13,255 bases of DNA from Oscillospiraceae bacterium (GCA_009776345.1 WRLS01000044.1:1-13255); one strand, 5' to 3'. Positions 1-7,191 are shown, numbered from the stretch's first letter. The notes: generated by a model from the sequence alone, not told the origin. Translations and numbers: made by a program.

Positions 1-10
1 TTGCCCACGG

Positions 11-27
11 GCACACCAAAGGTGTGC
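11..27. repeat. 7-bp perfect hairpin
   Basis: GCACACC (11-17), an AAA loop and GGTGTGC (21-27) form a perfect stem-loop just outside the larger palindrome at 45-116. It lies on the 3' side of obg and may belong to the same composite element, which probably continues beyond the window start. Confidence 0.6.
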
Positions 28-44
28 GACTGACTATGCAACAA

Positions 45-116
45 GGTCAACGCCGCCTTTGGCGGCGCGCGGCGTATGCCGCGTCTTAAAAACAGTAAAC
101 TGTTTTTAAGTTGACC
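45..116. repeat. Four-way-junction (cloverleaf-like) palindrome
   Basis: Nearly every base can pair. The outer stem is GGTCAA (45-50) with TTGACC (111-116). Inside are three hairpins: CGCCGCC (51-57) with GGCGGCG (61-67); CGCGGC (68-73), loop GTAT, GCCGCG (78-83); and a 12-bp stem 85-96 with 99-110. Only T84 is unpaired at the junction. The same fold is possible on either strand. It is 44 nt past the obg stop, so it could end or protect that transcript, but there is no terminal U-tract. It has no similarity to a tRNA: no CCA end and no conserved T-loop. It is more likely an extragenic palindromic repeat; only one copy is in this window. Confidence 0.65.
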
Positions 117-159
117 GGTTATAATACCCGTTGTGCTAATTTCTATTTTCTAACTGATA

Positions 160-1434
160 TCAGGGCACATAATCAAATTCAAACCCCAGAATACTCACGG
201 TATCCCCTTCTGCAACGCCCATCTCATCAAGCTTCGCGATAATACCGGATGACCGCAGCACACGCTGGAAATATTGCAGGCTTTCGTAATCGTCCATATT
301 CACAGAGCTTAAAACAGGGGCGAGCCAATCGGCCTCTACCGTAAACACACCGTCTTCGGCTGTCACCGTGAACTGCTGCTTGTTTACACGCCCGCGCTCC
401 TGCTGCGGTGTGAGCGGTTCGGGTTCATATTCCCGGATTGGCGGCAGTGTGCCCAGCAGCTGTGCCGCCGCATAAACCAGCGGCTGTATGCCATGCCCTG
501 TCGCCGCGGAAATCGCGAAGAAGCTCATATTTTGCTTTTCGATAAATTCGCGGAAGGCGGCGATTTTATCATCGGCGGTTATATCGGATTTATTTGCGGC
601 AACCAGCATCGGCCGCTTTGCAAGCTCCGGGCTGAAAAGCGCAAGCTCCCTGTTTATTTTCTCAAAATCCTCGATCGGGTCGCGGCCCTCGATGCCGGAT
701 ACATCCACGATGTGTACCAACAGCCTGCACCTGTCCACATGGCGCAAAAACGCGTGGCCAAGCCCAATTCCCTCACTCGCGCCCTCGATAAGCCCGGGGA
801 TATCCGCCATAACAAAGGATGTATGCTCATCCGCCCGCACAACCCCCAGCACCGGCGAAAGCGTTGTAAAATGATAATCCGCAACCTGCGATTTCGCCTC
901 GCTCACGCGGTTTATCAGCGTGGATTTGCCCACGTTCGGAAAGCCTACAAGCCCTACATCCGCCAGCAGTTTAAGCTCCAGCACTATATCAAATGCCTCG
1001 CCCGGAAGCCCGGGCTTCGCAAACCGCGGTATCTGGCGGGTAGGCGTGGCGAAATGCTGATTGCCCCAGCCGCCGTTGCCGCCTTTTGCGATAACAACCG
1101 GCTTTTCCCGGGAAATATCCGCGATAACCCTGCCCGTGTTTTCCTCTTTGACAAGAGTGCCTACAGGGACCTTCAGCACAAGGTCGCGCCCGGATTTCCC
1201 GGACATATTCCTGCCCTTGCCCGGCTCGCCGTTTTCGGCAGAGTATTTGCGCTTGTAGCGGAAATCGGCGAGCGTGGACAAACTGCGGTCAGCGATAAAG
1301 ACGATATCGCCGCCTTTTCCGCCGTCGCCGCCGTCGGGGCCGCCCGCCGCCACATATTTTTCGCGGTGGAACGAAACCGCCCCCCCGCCGCCGTCCCCGG
1401 CCTTTAATTTGATTTTGGCTAAATCTATGAACAT
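160..1434 (-). CDS. obgE: Obg-family GTPase (ribosome assembly)
   Basis: Essential P-loop GTPase that acts on the large ribosomal subunit during assembly and in growth control. The 424-aa product has the three standard parts. An Obg fold with glycine-rich loops covers residues 1-157 (AGDGGGG, GGPDGGDGGKGG). A G domain has G1 GFPNVGKST at 164-172, the YHFTT switch, G3 DIPG at 211-214, G4 NKSD at 281-284 and G5 SAA at 309-311. An OCT domain covers about 350-424. The reading frame extends 11 codons further upstream, but the ATG at 1434 starts the canonical MFIDLAKIKLKAGDG and has GAGGGG 7-8 nt upstream, so I chose it. Length and motifs are normal. The usual upstream partners rplU and rpmA are absent; the upstream neighbour is a repeat element and then pfkA. 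Downstream is a structured palindrome and no clear U-tract terminator. Confidence 0.97.
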   Translation of the reverse strand: MFIDLAKIKLKAGDGGGGAVSFHREKYVAAGGPDGGDGGKGGDIVFIADRSLSTLADFRYKRKYSAENGEPGKGRNMSGKSGRDLVLKVPVGTLVKEENTGRVIADISREKPVVIAKGGNGGWGNQHFATPTRQIPRFAKPGLPGEAFDIVLELKLLADVGLVGFPNVGKSTLINRVSEAKSQVADYHFTTLSPVLGVVRADEHTSFVMADIPGLIEGASEGIGLGHAFLRHVDRCRLLVHIVDVSGIEGRDPIEDFEKINRELALFSPELAKRPMLVAANKSDITADDKIAAFREFIEKQNMSFFAISAATGHGIQPLVYAAAQLLGTLPPIREYEPEPLTPQQERGRVNKQQFTVTAEDGVFTVEADWLAPVLSSVNMDDYESLQYFQRVLRSSGIIAKLDEMGVAEGDTVSILGFEFDYVP

Positions 1435-1513
1435 GATTTCGCCCCTCGAGTATAATTCGTAATGCATAATTCATAATTAAAAAACGAATTTTGAAAATCG
1501 CGGCATCCTAAAT
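1435..1513. other. AT-rich upstream region of obg
   Basis: Contains a tandem-like AATTATG/AATTACG run (about 1451-1480). The TATACT it offers on the minus strand sits only 15 nt from the obg start codon, too close for a normal leader, so I do not call a promoter here. Confidence 0.35.
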
Positions 1514-1713
1514 CCTGCCGAAGGCAAAACACCCGTCACCGCGACGAACAAGTCGTCACGGTGCCACCCTCTTTAAAAAAGAGGGTAAAGCTACAACAAG
1601 ATTTATTCTTTCACAATAAAAGCGCAAAACAACCGTAGGACGTACCCTCTTTTTTAAAGAGGGTGGATTCAAAGCGGTTACGCTTTGAAGACGGGTGTTT
1701 TGCCTTCGGCGGG
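1514..1713. mobile_element. MITE-like palindromic element, copy 1
   Basis: A 200-bp non-coding element with near-perfect 24-bp terminal inverted repeats (1514-1537 and 1690-1713, one mismatch) containing GGCAAAACACCCGTC. Each end carries its own hairpin (about 1537-1562, and TTCAAAGCG/CGCTTTGAA near 1668-1690). Next inward are two ACCCTCTTT/AAAGAGGGT hairpins. A unique core of about 60 bp follows. A second copy lies inverted at 2966-3134, with the same core (for example CGTCCTACGGTTG and GAAAGAATAAAT) but different end hairpins. No ORF of note. Small size, terminal inverted repeats and a second copy suggest a non-autonomous element moved in trans. I could not see a clear target-site duplication. 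Confidence 0.75.
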
Positions 1714-1719
1714 ATTTCA

Positions 1720-1797
1720 GGAAAATAAGGTTTCAGGTTTCAGGAAAAGGGCGAAACGGCAAACTTCTGCCCTTCCTGAATCCTTATTTCCGGAAAC
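1720..1797. repeat. Imperfect inverted repeat 3' of pfkA
   Basis: A run of TTTCAGG repeats on the left (about 1720-1750, ending AGGGC) is mirrored by GCCCTTCCTGAATCC and CCTTATTTCC on the right (about 1777-1797). Read on the minus strand it forms a long imperfect stem-loop directly after the pfkA stop. It has the same architecture as the TTTAGG/CCTAA elements at 2893, 3135, 8607 and 8848. It could act as a transcript-end hairpin but lacks a proper U-run. Confidence 0.5.
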
Positions 1798-1809
1798 CCG
1801 AAACCCGTC

Positions 1810-2808
1810 TTAAATCGAAATCTCGTTGCAAACCCGCACGAGGTCGCTGTCCACGGTTTTTTTCATTGACAGGCCTTCGAGGATATCGAAATCGACAATT
1901 TTGCCGTCCTGTACCGCGACAAGGCGGTTGCCGATGCCTTTTTCCAGCAGCTCTACGGAGTAATGCCCCATATGCGCGGCGAGGATCCTGTCGCGCGGGG
2001 AAGGCGTGCCGCCGCGCTGAATATGCCCGAGGACGGTCGCGCGGGATTCCACGCCGGTTTCTTTTTCTATATACGCGGCAAGCTCGTGCGCGTTCATGAA
2101 ATTGCTGTCAAGATGCGTTACGCCCTCCGCCACGATTATAATAAAATGGTGCTTGCCGTTGGTCATGGTGTTGTTCATTTTTTTTATGATATCGCGCTCT
2201 AAATCAAACTTAAGCTCCGGCACTAACACGGTAAGCGCGCCGCAGGCAATCCCCGCGTGGATTGCGATATCCCCGCAGTGCCTGCCCATAACTTCCACAA
2301 CGGAGCAGCGGTCATGGCTCTGGGATGTGTCCCTTAGGCGGTCGATGCAGTCCATTGCGGTTCGGAGCGCGGTGTCGAAGCCGATTGTATATTCCGAGCT
2401 TGAAATGTCGTTATCAATAGTGCAGGGGATGCCGATGCACGGGATGCCCTTCAGCGAAAGGTCGCGCGCGCCCCTGAAAGAGCCGTCGCCGCCGCATACC
2501 ACAAGCCCGTCAATCCCGGCGGCTTTACAGTTTTGCATACCTTTTTCAACGCCCGCATCGCTGATAAATTCCGGGCAGCGCGCGGTAAAGAGGGTGGTGC
2601 CGCCCTCGTGCAAAATATTGCTGACACTGCGTATGCTAAGGTCCTGCATTGAGCTGTCCATAAGACCTTGGAAGCCTTTGTAGACGCCTTTTACGCGTAT
2701 GCCCCTGTTAAGCGCCGTCCTTGTGACGGAGCGGATTGCCGCGTTCATCCCCGGGGCATCCCCCCCGCTTGTAAGCACGCCGATGGTTTGTACTTTTTTG
2801 CCGCTCAT
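1810..2808 (-). CDS. pfkA: ATP-type 6-phosphofructokinase
   Basis: Cytoplasmic glycolytic enzyme, fructose 6-phosphate to fructose 1,6-bisphosphate. The 332 aa match the usual ~320-aa bacterial PfkA. Visible motifs are GGDAPGMN (15-22), GGDGS (106-110), the catalytic TIDND with Asp132, MGR (174-176), VAEG (Glu229) and GHIQRGG (261-267). Gly109 in GGDGS is the ATP-type residue; PPi-dependent enzymes have Asp there. The second determinant, normally Gly (ATP) or Lys (PPi) before TIDND, is Cys129 (IPCTIDND), which is atypical. The ATG at 2808 has AAGGAAGGA about 9 nt upstream. A good promoter lies 44-72 nt upstream, so it is probably transcribed alone. The gene sits between two inverted copies of a palindromic element. 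Confidence 0.95.
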   Translation of the reverse strand: MSGKKVQTIGVLTSGGDAPGMNAAIRSVTRTALNRGIRVKGVYKGFQGLMDSSMQDLSIRSVSNILHEGGTTLFTARCPEFISDAGVEKGMQNCKAAGIDGLVVCGGDGSFRGARDLSLKGIPCIGIPCTIDNDISSSEYTIGFDTALRTAMDCIDRLRDTSQSHDRCSVVEVMGRHCGDIAIHAGIACGALTVLVPELKFDLERDIIKKMNNTMTNGKHHFIIIVAEGVTHLDSNFMNAHELAAYIEKETGVESRATVLGHIQRGGTPSPRDRILAAHMGHYSVELLEKGIGNRLVAVQDGKIVDFDILEGLSMKKTVDSDLVRVCNEISI

Positions 2809-2851
2809 TTAAACGATCCTTCCTTTTTGTGGTCTATAGAGATTATTTAAC

Positions 2852-2880
2852 AGTATAGCGCAGGGGCGGGGTTTTGTAAA
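2852..2880 (-). promoter_or_regulatory. Sigma-A-type promoter for pfkA
   Basis: On the minus strand, TTTACA (2875-2880) and TATACT (2852-2857) are separated by exactly 17 bp. Each box matches the sigma-A consensus at five of six positions. The start site would fall near 2845, leaving a leader of about 37 nt that includes the pfkA ribosome binding site. This is the only convincing vegetative promoter I found in the window. Confidence 0.75.
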
Positions 2881-2892
2881 GCCTGGCGGCAG

Positions 2893-2965
2893 GATTGAGG
2901 ATTTAGGTTTGAGGATTTAGGAAGGGAAGGAATTTATTGTGTCGTCCTTTTCCTAAAACCTACGT
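2893..2965. repeat. TTTAGG/CCTAA inverted repeat (family A)
   Basis: GAGGATTTAGG repeats on the left lead to TAGGAAGGGAAGG. A short loop with GTGTCGTCC follows, then CCTTTTCCTAAAACC and the end CCTACGT. The two halves pair imperfectly. The same frame recurs at 3135-3210, 8607-8702 and 8848-8941. It abuts the left end of the MITE-like copy 2. Confidence 0.65.
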
Positions 2966-3134
2966 GAAGCGCAAAACACCCGTTCCACTCTCTTTAAAAA
3001 AGAGGGTACGTCCTACGGTTGCTTTGCGCTTTTTATGCGAAAGAATAAATATTGTTGTAGCCTTACCCTCTTTTTTAAAGAGGGTGGCGCGGAGCGATTT
3101 ATCGCTTCGTGACGGGTGTTTTGCCTTCGGCAGG
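2966..3134. mobile_element. MITE-like palindromic element, copy 2 (inverted)
   Basis: Inverted relative of the element at 1514-1713. The left end (GCAAAACACCCGT, 2971-2983) is slightly decayed. The right end (GACGGGTGTTTTGCC and CTTCGGCAGG, 3111-3134) is intact. The inner AAAGAGGGT hairpins and the core (CGTCCTACGGTTG, GAAAGAATAAAT, TTGTTGTAGC) match the reverse complement of copy 1 closely. The right-end hairpin (GCGGAGCGAT/ATCGCTTCGT) differs in sequence from that of copy 1 but still pairs. The left outer hairpin is missing, making this copy about 30 bp shorter. Confidence 0.72.
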
Positions 3135-3210
3135 ATTGAGGATTTAGGAAGGGGATGAAATTGTCGTATCGTCCTTTTCCTAAAACCTATAACCTTATTC
3201 CTAAAACCTG
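3135..3210. repeat. Family A repeat overlapping the MFS gene end
   Basis: Follows the CTTCGGCAGG end of the MITE-like element directly. It has GATTTAGGAAGGGG, a loop with GTCGTATCGTCC, then CCTTTTCCTAAAACC and a second CCTAAAACC. Its last unit supplies the final two codons and the TAG stop (3201-3203) of the MFS gene on the minus strand. It is the probable 3' structure of the deoC-to-MFS transcript, though without a U-tract. Confidence 0.6.
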
Positions 3211-4607
3211 CGAAGCCGCAGCCTCGGCCTTTTTGATTTTAGGTCTTTGAGCCATTCTTTTAAATCCGCCGCCAGCTCGTGTATGGAGGATTCCCGGTCG
3301 TTTTGCAGTTTGGGGATTAGGAGGAACACGGCCAAAAGGCGGAGGATTATGCTGAGTATAAAGACGATTTTATACTGGTCGGGCAGGCCGCCGGTGCTTA
3401 TGGGCGGCAGCAATATGGGCAGCCATTCCAAAACCGCGCCGCCGAGCAGGACGCCGAAAAACGCGCCGAAAAGATTTGTCACGCAGGAAAACAGCGCTAT
3501 GTACGCGGCGCGGCGGTCAGTCGGGGAGCAGGACATCGACATATTAACGGCGGCGAGGTTAAACGCGCTCCAAAAAGTTGCGCCGATTACATTGAACAGC
3601 AAAAACACTACCGCAACGCCCGGGCTTGCAAACAGCAAAATCGCGGGGGTGAGGCAGCCCATAAAGCAGGAGATCATCAAAACAGGCTTGCTTCCGTAGC
3701 GGTCCATGACCCTGCCCCATCCGGAAATCACAAACACGGTTATAACCGCGGCGGCGACTTGGCCGGTCAAGGTCGCCTCTAAAAAGGAAAGCCGCATCGG
3801 ACCGAGCGCATAACGCATTACAAACGCCCCGCCGAAGTTTGTGGCGAACGCCCACGCTGTCCAAAACATCATAAAGCTGAAAAAGCGTTTGTCCTTGCAA
3901 GCCTGCTTCATCACGGGGATTAGCTTTGTGTCGTCCGCCTTTGCCATGGGCGTTTCGTCCGCGCCCAAAAAGCAAAGCATATCCGCAACGCCGAGGACGC
4001 CGCCTAAGATGAAAACAACCGCGTAGCCGTTATATCCCGGCATAAAGTCGAGAATCGCGGCTGTGCCGATCCCGACGCCGACGCCGATAAGGGAGATTAT
4101 CCTGTCGCGGCAGGATATCCAGCGCCCGCGTATGTGCAGCGGCACAAGGTCGGCCAGCCATGGAGTAAAGCATACATTGATGAACGACCCGCCCAGCGAC
4201 GATATCCCCACCAGGAAGATTACAGACCAAAGCCGCAGCCAATGGGGGGCTATCGGCACAAAATACGGCACAAGCCCCACAACAATCCAGGACGCGCGCG
4301 CGATAACGCCGTAGGTCATCATGAATTTTTTGCGCTTGCCCGCACGGCTTACAATCATTGCCGCGGGAAGCTGCATAAGCGTCCCGAAAAGCGGGATCGC
4401 CATAAGTACGCCGAAGACAAAGTCATTCGCGCCAAGCACCCCCGCAAAGCCCGTAAGCGCGGAGCCCTGTGTCATATTAAAGAAGATGTTGCCGAAAAGG
4501 TTGCCGAGGATGATGAACCTAAGGCTCCTCCTCAAGCTTTGGGACAGGCCGCCCTCGTCATACAGCGGGCCGAACGGGGATTTGAATATGCGGCGTAAAA
4601 TAACCAT
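3201..4607 (-). CDS. Major facilitator superfamily transporter
   Basis: A 468-aa polytopic membrane protein with about 12 hydrophobic segments between residues 30 and 432, and a basic cytoplasmic tail (433-468). An MFS signature-like loop follows an early helix (VSRAGKRKKF, 86-95) and is echoed in the second half (MDRYGSKPVLM, 301-311), as expected for the duplicated MFS fold. The substrate cannot be read from the sequence. It is the last gene of a group with deoC, deoB and csrA, 27 nt after the csrA stop, so nucleosides or pentoses are possible cargo, but this is only context. The ATG at 4607 has a weak binding site (AAGGGG about 13 nt upstream) and no better nearby start. The final Arg-Phe-stop comes from an adjoining repeat unit. 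Confidence 0.85.
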   Translation of the reverse strand: MVILRRIFKSPFGPLYDEGGLSQSLRRSLRFIILGNLFGNIFFNMTQGSALTGFAGVLGANDFVFGVLMAIPLFGTLMQLPAAMIVSRAGKRKKFMMTYGVIARASWIVVGLVPYFVPIAPHWLRLWSVIFLVGISSLGGSFINVCFTPWLADLVPLHIRGRWISCRDRIISLIGVGVGIGTAAILDFMPGYNGYAVVFILGGVLGVADMLCFLGADETPMAKADDTKLIPVMKQACKDKRFFSFMMFWTAWAFATNFGGAFVMRYALGPMRLSFLEATLTGQVAAAVITVFVISGWGRVMDRYGSKPVLMISCFMGCLTPAILLFASPGVAVVFLLFNVIGATFWSAFNLAAVNMSMSCSPTDRRAAYIALFSCVTNLFGAFFGVLLGGAVLEWLPILLPPISTGGLPDQYKIVFILSIILRLLAVFLLIPKLQNDRESSIHELAADLKEWLKDLKSKRPRLRLRRF

Positions 4608-4634
4608 AATAAAGCTGATGCCCCTTTTTTTAAT

Positions 4635-4901
4635 TTATATCGCCCTTTTACCGCGGAGGAGCGCGGCAAGCCCCGCGCCGGAAATATCCCCGGCGGATTT
4701 TGCGGCCTCGATATTCGCGTTGCGGGTTTCCACAAGCTCCTTGCGCAGTATTGCGATGTCCTTTGGCGCTTCGATGCCGATTGACGCCGCCTTTGACCTG
4801 CGCGAGCCTGATTTGTCTGCCGCGAATATATCCAGCACGCGGATCTCAATAGTGTCGCCGATTTTCAGCCCCTGTTCGATTTTCCTGCTTAATACTAGCA
4901 T
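4635..4901 (-). CDS. csrA: CsrA family RNA-binding regulator, extended form
   Basis: Carbon storage regulator; as a dimer it binds GGA motifs in mRNA leaders and controls translation. The N-terminus MLVLSRKIEQGLKIGD is textbook, and IGIEAPKDIAILRKEL (41-56) carries the conserved EAP and Arg of the RNA-binding strand. At 88 aa it is longer than the usual 60-75. About nine extra residues (within FAADKSGSRRSKAAS, 26-40) are inserted between strands 2 and 3, and there is a C-terminal tail (68-88) rich in Ala, Gly and Arg. The ATG overlaps the deoB stop (shared ATGCTAG, 4895-4901), with GAGGCGG just upstream, so translation is probably coupled to deoB. No fliW or flagellar gene is nearby, although csrA in Firmicutes is usually paired with fliW. 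Confidence 0.9.
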   Translation of the reverse strand: MLVLSRKIEQGLKIGDTIEIRVLDIFAADKSGSRRSKAASIGIEAPKDIAILRKELVETRNANIEAAKSAGDISGAGLAALLRGKRAI

Positions 4902-6070
4902 AACGCCGCCTCATTCTTTAAAAAAGATTTCCCTGCCGTAAGTATGTCTATGCCGAAATAGCTTTGAACCGTTGCGGCGATATCCGCAAAGCTTTCCCGC
5001 GTGCCGAGGTTTTTGCCCGCGCGGGTTTTCCCGCCGTAGATAAGCATCGGGACATATTCGCGGGAATGGTCGGTGGATGGCGTGGACGGGTCACAGCCGT
5101 GGTCCGCCGTGATGATCAGAATATCGCCCGCCTTCAGCAGTGCCGTCAGTTCGCCGAGCTGTATGTCAAACTCCGACAAGGCGCGGGCGTAGCCGTCTGC
5201 ATCATTCCTATGCCCGTACAGCGTGTCGAAATCCACGAGGTTTACAAAGCACAGCCCGTTAAAATCCCGCTTCGCTAAAGCTATAGTTTTTGTCATGCCG
5301 TCGTGGTTGCTTTTCGTCGGGAAAGAGGACGTAAGCCCCCTGCCCGCGAAGATATCGTGGATTTTCCCAACGCCGATTACATCATGCCTCGATTCTTTTA
5401 GGATATCAAGCAGCGTAATACCGGGAGGCGGGAGAGAAAAATCCCTGCGGTTTGCTGTGCGTTTGTAGTTAGGGTATTCGCCGATAAACGGCCGCGCGAT
5501 AATCCTGCCCACGCCGTGATCGCCCGACATAATTTTACGCGCCTTTGCGCAGATATCATACAGCGCGGATATGGGGACGGTTTCCTCATGCGCGGCGATT
5601 TGCAAAACCGAATCTGCGGAGGTGTAAACAATCAGCGCGGCGGTTTTTATATGCTCCCTGCCGTAGTCAAGCAGGATTTTTGTGCCTGAATACGGCTTTC
5701 CGCACAGAACGGGCATATCGAACACGCGGGCAAGAGTTTCCATTAAAGACTGCGGGAAACCGTCCGGGTAAGTCGGCAGCGGCTTTGGTGAAATCAGCCC
5801 CGCAATCTCCCAATGCCCGACGGTTGTGTCCTTGCCCGCGCTTTTCTCCGCCAGGCGCGCATAGGCCGCGGATGGCAATGCCGCCTTTTCCCCGCAGCAA
5901 ACGCCGTCTATGTTAAACAGCCCCATCCGCGCAAGGTTCGGTACGTGCAGTTTGCCGCTTGCCTCAACCGCCGCAAGGGTATTGCTGCCTTCATCGCCGT
6001 AAAAGTGGGCGTCCGGAAGCGCGCCGATTCCAAGGCTGTCCAGCACAATCAGGAATACACGCCTATTCAC
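4895..6070 (-). CDS. deoB: Phosphopentomutase
   Basis: Interconverts ribose or deoxyribose 1-phosphate and the 5-phosphate, feeding DeoC in deoxyribonucleoside catabolism. The 391 aa are typical of bacterial DeoB (alkaline-phosphatase-like, two Mn ions). Visible are VLDSLGIGALPDA with Asp11 at the N-terminus, KDTTVGHWE (81-88) with the phosphoacceptor Thr, VDFDTLYGHRND (279-290), TADHGCDPSTPSTDHSRE (321-338) and the cap domain between. The start is GTG at 6070, one nucleotide after the deoC stop, with GAGGGCGAAGGG upstream inside deoC. It overlaps csrA by 7 nt at its 3' end, which supports one transcript. Confidence 0.96.
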   Translation of the reverse strand: MNRRVFLIVLDSLGIGALPDAHFYGDEGSNTLAAVEASGKLHVPNLARMGLFNIDGVCCGEKAALPSAAYARLAEKSAGKDTTVGHWEIAGLISPKPLPTYPDGFPQSLMETLARVFDMPVLCGKPYSGTKILLDYGREHIKTAALIVYTSADSVLQIAAHEETVPISALYDICAKARKIMSGDHGVGRIIARPFIGEYPNYKRTANRRDFSLPPPGITLLDILKESRHDVIGVGKIHDIFAGRGLTSSFPTKSNHDGMTKTIALAKRDFNGLCFVNLVDFDTLYGHRNDADGYARALSEFDIQLGELTALLKAGDILIITADHGCDPSTPSTDHSREYVPMLIYGGKTRAGKNLGTRESFADIAATVQSYFGIDILTAGKSFLKNEAALC

Positions 6071-6071
6071 G

Positions 6072-6737
6072 CTAATACCCTTCGCCCTCTTGGTTTTTAA
6101 GGATCTTTATAATCCTGCTGGTACCAAGCCGGTCCGCGCCTATGTTGAGGAACTGCCGCGCATCCTCCAAAGAAGAAATGCCGCCCGCGGCTTTAATCTT
6201 CACGCCCGGGCCTATGTTCCCCGCGAAAAGCAGGATGTCATGCACGGTCGCGCCCGCCGCCCAAAAACCGGTGGAGGTTTTGATATAATCCGCCCCTGCT
6301 TCTGTGACAATGCGGCACATCGCGATTTTTTCCTCATCCGTGAGGAGGCAGGTTTCGATGATGACCTTCAGCACTTTATCGCCGCAGGCTTTTTTGACCG
6401 CCGCGATTTCTTCGCGCACTTCATCGAGCCTGCCGTCTTTTAGCCAGCCGGTGTTGTTGACCATGTCAATTTCATCCGCGCCGTCCGCAATTGCCGCGGA
6501 AGCCTCAAACACTTTTACTGCGGCCAGTGAATAGCCGTTGGGGAAACCGACAACCGTGCCGATTTTCATCGCGTCCCCGATGTACTGCTTGGCGCGTTTT
6601 ACATAGGATGGCGGGATGCACGCGGTGGCTGTGCCGAAGCGTACCGCGTCGTCGAGCGCTTCTTTGATTTGCGGCCATGCCGCGGCGGGGTCTAAAACTG
6701 TGTGGTCGACGGTTTTCAGGATTGTAGAAATTTCCAT
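6072..6737 (-). CDS. deoC: Deoxyribose-phosphate aldolase
   Basis: Cleaves 2-deoxyribose 5-phosphate to acetaldehyde and glyceraldehyde 3-phosphate, linking nucleoside salvage to glycolysis. The 221-aa TIM barrel shows the class I aldolase residues: Asp91 in EIDMV, the Schiff-base Lys153 in DYIKTSTGF and the proton-relay Lys182 in IKAAGGI. The N-terminal VDHTVLDP is also standard. The usual NIG after the EIDMV strand reads NTG here, a mild variation. The ATG at 6737 has AAGGAG 7 nt upstream. It is first in the group deoC-deoB-csrA-MFS; I found no convincing promoter, since the upstream DNA is packed with repeats. Confidence 0.96.
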   Translation of the reverse strand: MEISTILKTVDHTVLDPAAAWPQIKEALDDAVRFGTATACIPPSYVKRAKQYIGDAMKIGTVVGFPNGYSLAAVKVFEASAAIADGADEIDMVNNTGWLKDGRLDEVREEIAAVKKACGDKVLKVIIETCLLTDEEKIAMCRIVTEAGADYIKTSTGFWAAGATVHDILLFAGNIGPGVKIKAAGGISSLEDARQFLNIGADRLGTSRIIKILKNQEGEGY

Positions 6738-6806
6738 GTGAGGCTCCTTTTCATGTAGGAATTAGGAAATAGGAATTAGGAATTAGGGAGGGAAGGAGAG
6801 ATAAGT

Positions 6807-6893
6807 TTTGTGCCTATTTAGAACCACCCCGTCAGGCTACGCCTGCCACCCCTCCAAGGAGGGGAATAATCTACAAAGGCAAGTAGGCACAAA
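6807..6893. repeat. 87-bp element with 10-bp inverted ends, family B core
   Basis: Bounded by TTTGTGCCTA (6807-6816) and its exact inverse TAGGCACAAA (6884-6893). Inside is a family B unit (6821-6866) with CAGGC-TAC-GCCTG and CCCCTCC-AA-GGAGGGG hairpins. Family B also occurs at 7192, 12344 and 13173, but only this copy has these inverted ends. Confidence 0.6.
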
Positions 6894-7095
6894 TCAAAAG
6901 TAGGGAGCGACACCAGAAGCGCTCACGCACATAATAACAGCGGAAAAAGTCTTTGATTTCTTTTATTCCTAATACCTTTTTTCGCGTTCAAGCCCTGGAG
7001 CCCGGCTCGGCTGGGTGATTGGGCGGATTATAGAACAAAGCTTTTGACGTGCGCGATGAAAGGCACAAGGCTATGTGGTTTGTCGAAATGGGGGT

Positions 7096-7140
7096 CCGGG
7101 GTCTCCCCGGCGCGTTTGCTTCTTTGCGCGAGCAAAGAAG
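7096..7140. repeat. Two adjacent GC-rich hairpins
   Basis: CCGGGG (7096-7101), loop TCT, CCCCGG (7105-7110) is followed 8 nt later by CTTCTTTGC (7119-7127), loop GCGA, GCAAAGAAG (7132-7140). The second has a 9-bp perfect stem with a GNRA tetraloop. Only one copy is in the window. No U-tract follows on either strand, so it is not a standard terminator. Confidence 0.55.
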
Positions 7141-7191
7141 AGCCTCCGCGGCTTGAGCGGTGAAAAACTGTCGAAGATGAAATCGCATTAT

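Noticed and set aside
45..116. tRNA or tRNA-like RNA
   Set aside because: The arms do not match tRNA lengths, and there is no T-loop consensus, anticodon-loop pattern or 7-bp acceptor stem.
493..1407. 304-codon open frame on the plus strand opposite obg
   Set aside because: It is fully antisense to a clear Obg coding frame. Its composition (Arg, His and Ala rich) and lack of family motifs mark it as a high-GC shadow.
1449..1454. TATACT as a -10 box for obg
   Set aside because: Only 15 nt from the start codon, with no -35 at the right spacing; transcription would start inside the ribosome binding site.
4134..4598. 154-codon plus-strand frame opposite the MFS gene
   Set aside because: Antisense to a well-supported transporter, with a low-complexity basic product and no recognisable domain.
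6870..6900. TTGATT / TAGATT as a promoter for deoC
   Set aside because: Weak matches with 18-bp spacing, and the boxes overlap the arms of a repeat; not distinguishable from chance.
7119..7140. Intrinsic terminator at the CTTCTTTGC/GCAAAGAAG hairpin
   Set aside because: No U-tract follows the stem on either strand, and no gene ends immediately upstream of it.
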